From Miscanthus floridulus (Eukaryota > Streptophyta > Magnoliopsida > Poales > Poaceae), in NCBI RefSeq assembly GCF_019320115.1, contig NC_089581.1:66296033-66360032 (forward strand): a stretch of 64,000 nt of DNA, written 5' to 3'. Below, piece after piece: positions 1 to 10,168 of the stretch (the stretch's first letter is position 1; every line of letters begins with the position of its first letter). Below the pieces are notes generated by a model. It did no database searches. It had not been told where the DNA came from and saw nothing but the letters and a program-made list of their open reading frames with translations. The translations under genes were made by a program, and so were the position numbers.

Positions 1-182
1 AAATGTTGTAATACTGCAATGACTCTGTAACGTGATCCTGCTCAGAAATCATGGATGATTCGGGGTTCCCCGAGGACACCCGACAATCTTTTTAAGTTAT
101 TGGAAACATATGCATAAATGTCAAAGGTCATTGGACAGTGATAGGTGCATGTGGGCCCTATAACTTAGGAGGTTCTGCCACA
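1..182 (+). mobile_element. 3' end of a Tekay/Del-like Ty3/gypsy LTR
   Basis: This stretch aligns along its length with 63572-63753 near the other end of the window. Both share the block about a dozen bases into GAGGACACCCGACA and the terminal GGAGGTTCTGCCACA. At the right end of the window the same terminus is followed by a primer binding site, so it is an LTR 3' boundary. Here no PBS follows. The sequence passes directly into the antisense ORF of the Tat element, so this is probably the 3' LTR of a plus-oriented element inserted into it. The rest lies outside the window. Confidence 0.7.
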
Positions 183-1760
183 CCAGCCGAGCCGGGCATG
201 AGTGCTCCGAGTGCTGAACCTACTGAGGGCAACACCTCAGCATCGAGGGTAACGGAGCAGACCGAGGAACAGCGACTGGAGGTGAGAGCACAGACCACAT
301 TTACCGACGCTGTAGCTCATGGGAAGGCTGTCTGATCACAGATGCTGCTGATGCCGGGCCAGCACTAGGACCCGAAGAGGATGAGGTGGAGGAGGTCCTG
401 GGCCATCTGCAAGACAAGCGACAACATGTTTATGTGTCGCGTTGGTGGAACGACCAATGGGTTATCCATGAGGAAGTCCCAGAGGTCGAAGAAACCAAGA
501 AAGTTGAACGGGCGGCGAAGCGGCTTATTACGGAAGTGTAGGTAAGCTTTGCTTCACCCGTTGGTCTTACTGTCTAGTCGTAGTTGTCTTACTTAGTTAT
601 CTACACACAGGACTTAATGAAGACTGCAAGGTACCACAAGAAATGCTTTGACCAGATCGAGGGGATCGCTGCAAGCAACAAGGAGCTAACGGCAGAGGTG
701 GACCGCTTGCGCCAGCGACTTGAAGCCGCTAATCATGAAAAGACGGTGCAAGAGTCCCAGAACTAGAACCTGGTCATCCAGCTCAGTAATAAAGAGCGGG
801 AAAGAACAAGTAAGTAGCCATTTTATCATACTGACTACTGACAAGTGCTGTTGCGTTGTTGGTAGTAACAGCTGTAGTGCAGGCTTAGAAGCTGAAGTGA
901 TCCATCTCCGAGAGGAGAACAGTCGTGCGGTCGTGGAGTGTGATCGCCTAAACAAGGACAATAGAAAACTGGCGCAAGACTAGTCGCAGCTCTGGGACCA
1001 CACGACCAAGATGACAGAGGAGCTAAAAGGTAAGTTGTCCAACCGCCTTTGCTCATTTTTGTTGCCTACCATAGTTTGGCGTGGTCTAACGTTTTAATAG
1101 CATGTGCAGTTTGTAGTTATAAAAATCAATGCAAAGAAGCATCTAGAGGCCATGATGAAAGACCATGACGGCTGGAAAGCGCAATGCCAAGAGATCACCA
1201 AGGACTGTGACACCTAGAAAAGCCAGTCCCAGGAGATGGCAAAGGGCATTCTGCCAGTCCTTAATCTCATCGATCCGGCACTAGCAGAAGATGTGCCGAG
1301 GATGCCGTAGCTGGGGTTGATCGAGAGATGCCAAAAGGCATGGGGATGGTTCCAGGAGTTCGTGAAGGAGGCGGGAGAGTACACAGGCGCACATGTGCTA
1401 AGCATGGTAAGTGCTCACTACCCCTTGATCGATCTCAAGCGCCTGGAGGCTGGATACCAGAAGGAGGTAGATCTAGACAAGGCCGAGGAGCTACGGATGA
1501 CCCAACTAGACTTGTCGGCGAAAATAATTGGTGATATTAACCTGTGTGGAGGTGCAACACCACCCGTACAAGGAACGCCATCAACAAGTCAGCTGGGAGC
1601 GCCGTCATTTTCAAGCCAACCAGCGAAGCCTGCGGTCTCGACCAGTCAGGCATCGATGGGGCCATCTTCTTCAGCTCAATCAATGCCAGAGTCCCCGAGA
1701 CCTGAGCATGATGTCAGGCCTAGCGAGCAGCAGGCGCCGCGTGCCCTGACCAGCCAATAG
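183..1760 (+). pseudogene. Spliced antisense ORF of the Tat element (coiled-coil C-terminal part)
   Basis: This is the plus-strand ORF that Tat-type grass elements carry opposite to gag-pol. Exon-like blocks can be read at 183-541, 611-809, 883-1029 and about 1136-1760. GT donors follow 541, 809 and 1029, and AG acceptors precede 611 and 883. The blocks encode heptad-rich, charged sequence (for example ELTAEVDRLRQRLEAAN), then a conserved block with EFVKEAGEYTGAHVLSMV and LSAKIIGDINLCGG near 1359-1550, and a Ser/Pro/Gln-rich tail. Several in-frame TAG codons (near 764, 982, 1215 and 1308) break it. The N-terminal part of the same protein type is recognisable in the other Tat element at 34367-35312. 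Function is unknown. Confidence 0.6.
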
Positions 1761-2286
1761 TGTAGGCTATAGCTGTAGAAGAAGATGTAGTTGGGTTATT
1801 GTAAACTTGGACCTTTTCAGGCAAGCTTGTAATAACGTAACTGTATTTCAACATAACCTTGTTTGTTTTGTAGAAAACGTGTTTAAGCTCGGATATCGTG
1901 TTGATGTAACTAAGTTAGAACGTGTTGGCGTTCTGTTTAGTTGTATCAGTTTAGTTGACACATCATCCTGAAAGGTTTGTATGGCCCTGGTTTGCCTTGC
2001 GGTCGGAGTGTGAGGTGCGTAGCTTGTGCACACATAGAAACACATAAGTCAAACCAGAGAGCACCTACCGATCACCTGTAGCGTAGAGAGCGGATCCCGT
2101 GCACGCATTGGGAGGAACTAGAGACAGGGCCTGCTCTGAGAACCCGAGAAGGAATGGTGGTCGGTTTTAACTGGTAGAGTTAGAATAACAATAGACTTCG
2201 AAGTGACACATTAGAGTGGTCGGAGAAATCATAATAGCTTTATTTGAAATAAATCAAAAGTACAAGAGGGGTACATATCTTAGTAG
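1761..2286. other. Noncoding region between the antisense ORF and integrase
   Basis: About 0.5 kb separates the two converging Tat-element ORFs and would hold both 3' untranslated regions. No domain, repeat or RNA gene is visible. Confidence 0.5.
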
Positions 2287-3480
2287 CTAAGCATAGAAAC
2301 GCCTAAGCTTGTCGATGTGCCAGGAATTGGGTACGTCTGTTCTGTCTAGGCGAGCTAACCTGTAAGATGTTGGGCGTGTAACCTCCTTGATCATGAAGGG
2401 CCCTTCCCATGGGGTTGCGAGTTTGTGGACACCAGCCTGATTCGTCTTCCACTTTAGGACTAGGTCCCCAACCACGAAGAACCGCTCCTTGACGTTCTTG
2501 TTGTAATACCTATGCAAAACAGTAAGGTATTTGGCTATACGTACACAAGAATCGAGCCGCTTCTCTTTTGCACTATTTACTTCTAGCTCCCATGCTTCAT
2601 TGGCCTTGTCTTCGTCGAAGTTCTCTACCCATGCTGATCTGAAGGCTATATCTGCTAGGAGCACTGCCTCAATGCCATAAACCATAAAGTATGGTGATAC
2701 GCTAGTATTGCGACTGGGCTAGGTTCTGAGACCCCAGACCATGGCTGGTAACTCTTTGAGCCATCTTCCAGGAGCTTTGTCATTCTCTCTGTATATCCTC
2801 TTCTTAAGTGCGTCCAAGATCATACCATTTGCCTGCTTGACCTGTCCATTAGCTCTAGGATGTGCCACCGAGACATATTTTACTACTATGCTCCTTTCAT
2901 CACAGAAGTCCCAAAAAACGTTCCTAGTGAACTGAGTATCCAGATCAGTGATGATGCTGTTGGGTATGCCGAAACGGTGGATGACCTGGTCGAGGAACGC
3001 GACAGCCTTTTCTAAAGATGCCTTGACCAGGGGCATGTACTCTATCCACTTGGAGAATTTGTCGATCAGCACAAAGACGCATGTAAATTTTCTAGGAGCC
3101 GGTTTGAAGGGCCCGATCATATATAGTCCCCAGCATGCGAAGGGCCAAGAGGCTAGTATAGTCTGAATCTCGTGTGCTGGTACGTGGATTCTCTTGGCGA
3201 AAAACTAACAACCTTCACAATGGCGGACTAGCTTCTCTACATCGGCTACAGCTGATGGCCAATAGAAACCTGCTCGGAAAGCCTTGCCAACCAGCGTTCT
3301 CGAGGCCACATGATTGCCGTAGGAGCCAGAGTGGATTTTGTCTAGGAGATGTTCACCATCCTCCTAGGTTATACACTTCATCAAGATTTCCTCCTTCGCG
3401 TTCTTGCGCCACAATTTGCCATCGACGAGCAGATACTGCTTACTGCGACGCATCAGGCGTTCGTTTTCTGTCCGATCGGT
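2287..3480 (-). pseudogene. Tat element integrase (zinc-binding, DDE core, C-terminal domain), broken
   Basis: Integrase would insert the cDNA into the host genome. Reading the minus strand, an HHCC-type zinc-binding stretch (about 3180-3340, ending RHCEGC) is followed by the catalytic core (2719-3120). The core contains LIDKFSKWIE (first Asp), SIITDLDTQF (second Asp) and NGQVKQANG, where the family normally has Glu in place of the Lys. The Lys codon AAG is at 2836-2838. The C-terminal part (2287-2685) ends in the usual WHIDKLRRFYA. Stops separate the blocks (for example at about 2716 and 3205). Loss of the third catalytic acidic residue together with the stops makes it inactive. Confidence 0.85.
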
Positions 3481-3522
3481 GTAACCGCTGCCATCTGTTA
3501 GGTATTTGATGAAAGGTACTCT

Positions 3523-4191
3523 CTAGTCGGGCTCCTTAGTGGTCGGAGGTGGTTTGGTGGTGTTTGACGCCGGAACCGTAGCCACCAGTAGCTGGTCTAG
3601 AGGCTTGTCGACCGCGGAATCTTCTTCTTTGATGGAGGGCGTGGGCAGGTCTTGAACAAATACGCCATGTGGGACTTTGGCTCGGGATGATCCTAACTTT
3701 GACAGCGCATCTGCTGCTTGGTTTTTGTCCCGGACCACATGTGTGTACTCGATGCCATAGAACTTGCCTTCTAGCTTTCTGATCGCTTTGCAGTATGCGT
3801 CCATCTTTTCGCTGGTCGTATCCTAGTCCTTGTTGAGTTGGTTGATGACCAGAGCCAAGTCTCCATAGACATAGATACGTTTGACACCGAGCTCGATCGC
3901 AATACACAGACCGTGTAGGCATGCTTCGTACTCGGCGGCGTTATTAGACACCGGGAAATAAATCATGAGGACATATCGGAGCTGCTCCTTAGATGGTGAT
4001 ACGAAAAGGACTCTTGCTCCTGCGCCGTCGATGTTGAGAGAGCCATTGAAGTACATCTTCCAATACTCAGTGGGCCCCTGAGAAGCAGGTGTGCTTAAGT
4101 CTGTCCACTCTTGAAATCGATAAGTGCTTGAGACTTGATTGTAGTATGGCTTGCAAATTCCAAGGAGAAAGGGCATAGCTCCATTGCCCAT
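3523..4191 (-). pseudogene. Tat element RNase H domain, frameshifted
   Basis: Ribonuclease H removes the RNA template strand during reverse transcription. Two overlapping minus-strand segments (3823-4191 and 3523-3804) read WKMYFNGSLNIDGAGARVLF, then NNAAEYEACLHGL and VYGDLALVINQLN, then VRDKNQAADALSKL. This is the usual order of the plant Ty3 RNase H, including the NxAEYEA and D-x-x-L-V motifs. The first catalytic residue, usually Asp in the MYFDGS context, reads Asn here. A stop just before 3823 and a frame change separate this domain from the RT part. Confidence 0.8.
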
Positions 4192-5276
4192 TTGACGATG
4201 CGCCCATTTGCATCCTTGTTGCGAATGATGTCTCCCAAAGGGTACTCAGTCATGACCACCACACGATATCCATCAAAGTAGTGTTTCAACTTTTGGGATG
4301 TAATTAGTATGGCGTAGATTAGTTTCTGAATCTGTGGGTACCTGGTCTTGGATTCATTGAGCACCTCACTGATGAAATAAATTGGTCGTTGTACCTTATA
4401 GACGTGGTCGGGCTCGTCGCGCTCGACCACCATGGCAGTGGAGACCACTCGATTAGTTGCCACGATGTAAAGCAGGAGGGTTTCGTCTTCTCTGGGAGCA
4501 GTGAGGACCAGAGGTGATGTAAGGAATTGTTTTAGCTGTGTAAAGGCAGTGTCTGCTTCCTCCGACCACTCAAACTTCTTGGATGCTTTGAGCAGCTGGA
4601 AAAACGGTAATCCTTTTTCGCCTAATCTAGATATAAAACGACTAAGGGCAGCCATGCATCCGGTAAGCTTCTGAACATCCTTCACCTTTTTGGGTGACTT
4701 CATGTCCAAGACAACTTTTACTTTCTCTAGGTTAGGGTGTATGCCGTCATGACTGACGACGTTGCCGAGCAGTATACCAGATGGAACACCAAAGATGCAC
4801 TTCTTTGGGTTTAATTTCTATTGGAATGTGTTAAGGGCTGCAAAGGTACGTTCTAGGTTGTCGACAAGGGTGTATGCTTCCTTGGTTTTAACAACTACAT
4901 CGTCAACATAAGCCTCGATGAGGTCGTCTTTTATCTTGTCTTTGAGGCTGGCCTATATGGCGTGTTGGTAGGTAGCCCCAGCGTTCTTGAGCCCAAACGA
5001 CATGGTCATGTAGCAGTAGGCGTCGAAGGGCGTGATGAAGGATGTCTTGATCTGGTCGTCCTTTTTGAGAGTGATCTGGTGATAACCAGAGTAGTAATCG
5101 AGAAAGGAAAGCAGCTTACAACCGACAGTTGAATCTACAACCTCATCTATGCAAGGTAAGTTGAAGGGGTCTTTAGGGCAGTGTTTGTTGAGATCAGTGT
5201 AATCAACGCACATTCTCCATTCGTTATTCTTTTTGCATACAAGAACCGGGTTGGCTAACCACTCCGAATGATACAC
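4095..5276 (-). pseudogene. Tat element reverse transcriptase and RNase H connection, broken
   Basis: Reverse transcriptase would copy the element RNA into DNA. The minus strand reads SEWLANPVLVCKKNNEWRMC, VDYTDLNKHCPKDPF, FLDYYSGYHQI and MSFGLKNAGATYQ (4953-5276). After a stop at 4950 comes the YVDDVVVK polymerase motif with both Asp residues (about 4890-4915), and then the thumb and connection region (4095-4709; SKKFEWSEEADTAFTQLKQF). Usual Ty3 plant RT order is kept. At least two in-frame stops (about 4950 and 4818) interrupt it. Confidence 0.85.
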
Positions 5277-5555
5277 CTCTTTGATAAATCCGGCTGCTAA
5301 AAGCTGTGTAACTTCTACCCTAATAGCCTCCTTTTTATCGCGAGCGAACCATCATAGCTTTTGCTTGATGAGTTTGGCCTTGCCATCGACATTCAAGGAG
5401 TGCTCGATCAAGTTTCGAGGTACACCGGGCATGTCAGCGGGTTTCCATGCGAACACACTCACGTTGCTTCTCAAGAACCTGATGAGCACGTCTTCCTATT
5501 TAGGATCCAGGTTGGCCCCAATAAGGGCCATTTTGCTTGGATCACCATCGACCAG

Positions 5556-6110
5556 CTAGATCACTTTGTGCTCTTTGGACTTGATGTTCTTGCATGGGGC
5601 CTCGAGCTCTAGGATCTCCAGGTGATCGGATGGGGTCTTCTTGGCATCGAGCGTGGTCTCGGCCATGCGAATAGAGAGGTCGTGAGCCTCTACAATTTTG
5701 AAGCTGTCATCCTCGCAGGTGTAAGCTATGTATACGTTGCCCCTGAGAGTTAGAACCCCCTTCTTAGTAGGCATCTTGAGCACCAAATACCTGTAGTGAG
5801 GTATGGCCATGAACTTGGTGAGCGCTGGTCGGCCAAGGATAGCATGGTAGGTGCCTTCGAAGTCAGCGACCACAAAGTTGATGTAGTCAGTGCGAAAGTG
5901 GTCTGGGGTACCAAATTGCACAGGTAGCATGCTCTGCCCAAGAGGTGTGGAGCTCTGTCCGAGGAGAACACCCCATAACTATGCCTCGTATGGCTTGAGA
6001 TCAGCCTAGGTTATCTTCAGGGCTGGCAAACTATTCTTGAACAGTATATCGATGGAACTGCCACCGTCAATCAGCACTCTATCGAACTGAACCTTGTTGA
6101 TACAAGGATC
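5556..6110 (-). pseudogene. Tat element aspartic protease region
   Basis: The protease would cut the Gag-Pol polyprotein. On the minus strand the active-site block FDRVLIDGGSSIDILF is read near 6045-6095. It has the Asp-Gly-Gly form usual for Tat and Athila elements instead of Asp-Thr/Ser-Gly. The flap and C-terminal motif YHAILGRPALTKF follows at about 5810-5850. A TAG codon (about 5980) lies between the two blocks. The segment continues into the linker before RT. Confidence 0.75.
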
Positions 6111-7698
6111 GAGAACTAGAGGAAAACACCCTGGCTCAGGTATTGCAGCCCATTGGTCCTTTTTGCTGAAGGAGATCTCACGGTGAGACCAAGGAGGGAG
6201 CTATGGATCGGCGATGAGGTTGTCGTCATTGGCCATGTTCAAGCAAGTGCGGGCGAGCAGCTTGTGTTCTCATTTGGTCTCGATAGACACTGTGCCCCCA
6301 ATGATGGTGTGGACACGGTCGGTTGGCTTGACGTACTTGTGACGGAGATCTACGTCTTCATCATCGTTGTCCTCGTTACGCTGCTCCCCTGCATCATTAG
6401 GCTTGTCGGATGTATCCAGAGCCTATTGGCGCGTGTAGATAGATTTGAGAACACAGCAATTCTCCATGGTATGGTTTGACTTGGGATGGAGCTGGCAGGG
6501 TCCTTTCAATGCTTTGGCATAGTCTTCTTCATAGTTGCGACGTCCGCCACCTTTTTTAATGGTATTGACTTCGCCGTCATCTTCCCGAGCACACTTACCC
6601 CTGTAATCGTCATGGCGATTACGCCGTTGATTACGCTGGTCGCGGTGGTCGTGGGAATCGTTGCGCTGGTTGCGGTGATCAAAATTGTCGTTCTGATCAT
6701 GGTTGCCATGGTAGTCGTTGCGGTGTGGGGGATGGTTGGAGCATGGAACCCTTACTGCTTCTTCGATGATTATCTTTTTAGCATCATCGACATCTGCATA
6801 TTTTTTAGCAGTGGCTAGGAGCGCTATGATCGATTCAGGTCTTTTGCAGAGGAGCTTGTCCCTTAGGGCATCGTGGAAGCGGAGACCAGTGATGAAAGCT
6901 TCGATTGCCTCATTGTTGGAGATTGATGGGACCTTGATGCGCATCTCCGAGAAGCATCGGACATACTCGCGTAGTGGCTCATCTTTGCGATCTTGAATCC
7001 ACTGCAGATCATATTTGTTGCCGGGTTGTTCGCAAGTAGCAATGAAGTTGTCGATGAATGCTTGCTTGAGCTCTTGCCAAGAATCAAAGTAGTTCGCCGG
7101 CAAGCTAACCAGCCATTGGTGGCCTGCATGGCCGATGGTGATTGGGAAGTAATTAGACATGACATGCTTATCAGCCATGGCTAATCTGCACGTGGTTTCA
7201 TAGAGCATGACCCATAACTCGGGGTTCTCCTTGCTGTCGTACTTCTGGAGTTTTTTGAGCTTGAAGTTTTTGGGCCACATGACTTGGCGAAGGTGAGGAG
7301 TAAACTGCTTCAAACCCAGAGGGCCATGTGTAGTATCATATTCCATACGGCGATAGCTTTCGTGGGATGCATGATCGTTGGCTCTTTGGTTAATGCGATC
7401 GTGCAGATCACGTTCTCCGAGGGAATGGCGAAGATCGTTATTGCCATCACGGTGATCCCGATTGCCATCCTTGTTGACCCTGTGACCATGGTTACCACGG
7501 CGATTGTCGCGGTTGTCTCATCGATTATCGTCCCTGTTGTTGCGGCGGTTGTCATCTCGACCACCATCATGACCACCGTTTCTGCCTTGATGGTTGTCTG
7601 ATGGGTCATTGTTGCGCGAGCCACGTTGGTTGGGTGACTGTGGGCGACTTGAGTAATGACGACTGCGGCTTGATTCGACTGAGACGGACGGAGCCCAG

Positions 7699-7971
7699 TG
7701 TAACATCCCGGCCCAAGGCTTAACAGGATTAATAGGATACTCATACCAATAAGTTGCAACTTCTTTTCCGGAAGCCCATCTGCAAATAACTCCAAGGTTA
7801 AGCGTGCTTGGCCTGGAGCGATGGGTGACCGACCGGGAAGTTCTTCCCGGGTGCGCACGAGTGAGGACAAAGTGCGCAGAAAAGACCTGTGTTGGTCTGT
7901 GAGGGCAGTCTATATCCTAGAGAAGCTGTCAGATGTAAGCGGGCCTGGCCTCGGAGAGGCGGGACGTTACA
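7699..7971 (+). repeat. Cassandra 5' LTR
   Basis: 273-bp LTR with TG...CA ends, about 99% identical by eye to 8176-8448. It carries the 5S-like segment at 7735-7859. Confidence 0.95.
7735..7859 (+). promoter_or_regulatory. 5S rRNA-derived Pol III promoter segment in the Cassandra 5' LTR
   Basis: The segment follows plant 5S rRNA from GGATAC-TCATACCA through GTTAAGCGTGCTTGG and GATGGGTGACC to GGGAAGTTCTTCCCGGGTGCG. It keeps the internal promoter blocks (A box, intermediate element, C box region). In Cassandra this directs RNA polymerase III. It is not a functional 5S gene because several positions and the terminal helix differ. The same segment recurs at 8212-8336. Confidence 0.9.
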
Positions 7972-7974
7972 GAA

Positions 7975-7987
7975 TGGTATCAGAGCC
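7975..7987 (+). other. Cassandra primer binding site (tRNA-Met type)
   Basis: TGGTATCAGAGCC begins four bases after the 5' LTR and matches the initiator tRNA-Met 3' end complement used by Cassandra and many other plant LTR elements. Confidence 0.9.
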
Positions 7988-8163
7988 GACTCTCGCGGTT
8001 TCATGGGTGCGTGTGTCGCAGTTGCGCAGGCATGGTGCGCATGGCTGGTGTGGATCCGGCGTGGTTACACAGCATGGCACATGCGCTGGCTCTGGACACA
8101 CGGACGTGGCCAAGAGAGGACGCTCCTGGCTTGGGATTGATCGACGAGGACGTCGATCTCTTA

Positions 8164-8175
8164 AGGGGGTGAGGA
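8164..8175 (+). other. Cassandra polypurine tract
   Basis: AGGGGGTGAGGA lies directly before the 3' LTR and is the expected plus-strand primer. Confidence 0.8.
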
Positions 8176-8448
8176 TGTAACATCCCGGCCCAACGCTTAA
8201 CAGGATTAATAGGATACTCATACCAATAAGTTGCAACTTCTTTTCCGGAAGCCCATCTGCAAATAACTCCAAGGTTAAGCGTGCTTGGCCTGGAGCGATG
8301 GGTGACCGACCGGGAAGTTCTTCCCGGGTGCGCACGAGTGAGGACAAAGTGCGCAGAAAAGACCTATGTTGGTCTGTGAGGGCAGTCTATATCCTAGAGA
8401 AGCTGTCAGATGTAAGCGGGCCCGGCCTCGGAGAGGCGGGACGTTACA
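8176..8448 (+). repeat. Cassandra 3' LTR
   Basis: Second 273-bp copy of the LTR, ending GGGACGTTACA. It contains the second 5S-like segment at 8212-8336. Confidence 0.95.
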
Positions 8449-9678
8449 CCCAGGCTTGGTTTGCAATCTCTGCGGTCTGGGCTATAGCAACCGTCAGGTA
8501 GGCTTGTACATCATCACGAATTGCCTGGATTTTTGGGGTATTGGGTAGTCATTGCATTATCGCCATAGCAACAGCTACGTTGGCGCTTGGAGTCCTAAAG
8601 ACCTGCTTTTTCCCTACCCTATCAAAGGCATTGTTGAGATCGCATGGCTGGAACCTTATGCGTCGTGCCTCCTCTTCTGCCTCGGCTTCGGCTTGTCTGC
8701 GATTAAACCGGTCAATATTGCGTGCTTCACGTGCTAGCCGTTCTTGTTCTGTTTTGCCAACTGCCAGTGGTTCGTCATTACTAATGACATTGATCAAGTC
8801 TCCTCGCCTTGGTGGGAAAGATGGGAATCATGGGAAACCCGGGGAGTGGTCTGGGATATCCAGATCGTATTCAACTTCTTCATTGTCACGACGCTAGAGC
8901 TCAGTGTGGATGGAGCCGATAGATGCGATGCTGGACAGGGAGCTTGAACCGCCCTCTTGAACTATGTGGACCGATCCTTCTTAATACTCCTCGATCCTAA
9001 CCATGTTGACAAAGTTGCGTGGCTTTGGCCAAGGTCGATGTATAGAACACAGATTCGAGCAGCGTTGTATATTATGCGCATAGTTGGAAGTAGTGTTTCG
9101 CAGGCCGTAGGGCTGAGCCTGGTAGTTCTCCATCAAGGCTTCGCACTCGGAGAGCCGGAGACCCGTCGCGGGGGCTGGTCAGCGATGAACGGAGCGCCCT
9201 TCAAGATTAGATGTGACCACGAGATCCGTACCGAGTCGTGTAGGACGACTGGCCTAAGCTGGTCGGGTAGATCTATTGTGGGTAGTGGTTACCTGCTCGG
9301 TAGGTTGATTTTGAATCGAAACTACCAGAGCTAGGGTTTCAGCAAGCTTGGTGCCGACCCAATCGATGGAGTCGAGCAGGTCGGTGTTGTCGATCTGCCT
9401 CCCTTTGTAGCGAGGAAGCGGACGACGGGTTGTTGGCGTGGCTGAAGACGATGCTGGTGTGGGCGGAGCCAGGTCCAACGTGGTGGAAGTCGTAGCTGAT
9501 GTTGGTGAAGCAGTGGTCGACGCAGATTGGATTCGTGCCTCCTCTGTGGTCATGGCGATGAAGTTGTCGGAGCCAGTGGTCCAGGTGATCTGGCCGATGG
9601 TGAACGTGAGGCCGTTCAGCGTAGCCATGGAACCGGGGATGATGACCATCTTGTTCGTCTGAAGAGCAGTACGCACAC

Positions 9679-9697
9679 CCCCTACCTGGCACGCCAC
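9679..9697 (-). other. Tat element primer binding site region
   Basis: Directly inside the LTR the minus strand reads GTGGCGTGCCAGGTAGGGG, the position and form of the primer site in related grass Ty3 elements. The matching tRNA was not identified. Confidence 0.55.
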
Positions 9698-10168
9698 TGT
9701 CAATAAAATATGGTCGGCAGTCTACCTAGGGGTATGCCCAAGGTAGTAGATTATCGACAAACAGATGTGCAAACTACAAACAAGATGGTGACACAAGACA
9801 GACACGAGGTTTTATCCATGTTCGGCCGCCGTGAAGGCGTAATACCTACGTCCTGCATCTAATTGTATTGCTATATGTCAATGAGAGATGTTTTTTGAGA
9901 GGGGTCCCCTGCCCACCTTATATAGTCTGGGGGTAGGGTTACAGATCTGAAAACTAATCCTAACCAGTTACAATTGCCATAGGTGGCCAGATAAGGATTC
10001 CTATTCTAACCGACCAGGATCTTGCTTGATCTCCAAGTCTGCCATGATTCCTTGCGTGGGACTCCAAGCAGATTGGCCGGGCCGCGCGTCGTCTTCTAGT
10101 GGGCCAGACCCCCTGGTCCGGGCCGGCCCAAGCCTAGTCGTAAGGGTATAGGGGTTAATACCCCTACA
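9698..10168 (-). repeat. 5' LTR of the Tat element
   Basis: 471-bp LTR. On the minus strand it starts TGTAGGGGTATTAACC and ends TATTTTATTGACA, with TG...CA ends. A TATA box (TATATAAGGTGGGCAGGGGA) lies at about 9905-9924 on the minus strand, followed by the conserved region just upstream of the PBS. The LTR of the other Tat-type element (36391-36863) has nearly the same length and a very similar TATA segment. Confidence 0.85.

Larger units (their letters stand above)
7694..8453 (+). mobile_element. Complete Cassandra TRIM with target duplication CCCAG
   Basis: Two direct repeats of 273 bp (7699-7971 and 8176-8448) start TGTAACATCCCGG and end GGGACGTTACA. They flank a 204-bp noncoding interior. 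The element is bounded by CCCAG at 7694-7698 and 8449-8453. The LTRs contain a 5S rRNA-like stretch, the defining feature of Cassandra. I count three differences between the LTRs (near 7715, 7887 and 7946 with their partners), so the insertion is recent. The element encodes no protein and must borrow enzymes. It lies in the gag of the Tat element, in opposite orientation. Confidence 0.95.
6423..9640 (-). pseudogene. Tat element gag, split by a Cassandra insertion
   Basis: Gag forms the virus-like particle. The N-terminal block starts with MATLNGLTFTIGQITW (about 9630, minus strand). A charged block follows at 8549-8797 (NIDRFNRRQAEAEAEEEARR, then FRTPSANVAVA). The retrotransposon gag domain lies at 6423-7346 (PELWVMLYETTCRLAMADK, then HQWLVSLPANYFDSWQELKQ). 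It is followed by an Arg/Asp/His-rich basic region and a degenerate cysteine/histidine segment CQLHPKSNHTMENC. The Cassandra element (7699-8448) splits the frame, and frameshifts occur elsewhere. The long plus-strand open frames over the basic region are shadows of its repetitive codons. Confidence 0.75.
183..10168 (-). mobile_element. Tat-lineage Ty3/gypsy retrotransposon, minus strand, incomplete on the left
   Basis: The element has a 5' LTR (9698-10168), a PBS-like site beside it, then on the minus strand gag, aspartic protease, RT, RNase H and integrase in Ty3 order. An additional ORF of opposite polarity lies after integrase (183-1760 on the plus strand), a hallmark of the Tat/Grande/RIRE2 group. 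The 3' LTR is not in the window because a foreign LTR end abuts at 182/183. The Cassandra TRIM at 7699-8448 is a later insertion. The element itself lies in the integrase zinc-binding region of the older element to its right. All polyprotein segments carry stops or frameshifts, so it is not autonomous now. Confidence 0.85.

Noticed and set aside
7310..7870. Frames of 186 codons and plus-strand hydrophobic frames at 6486-7601
   Set aside because: Antisense or shifted readings of the Arg/Asp/His-rich gag tail. Val/Thr-rich periodicity comes from the repetitive codons.
7735..8336. 5S rRNA genes
   Set aside because: The 5S-like stretches lie in Cassandra LTRs at equal positions and deviate from a functional 5S gene.
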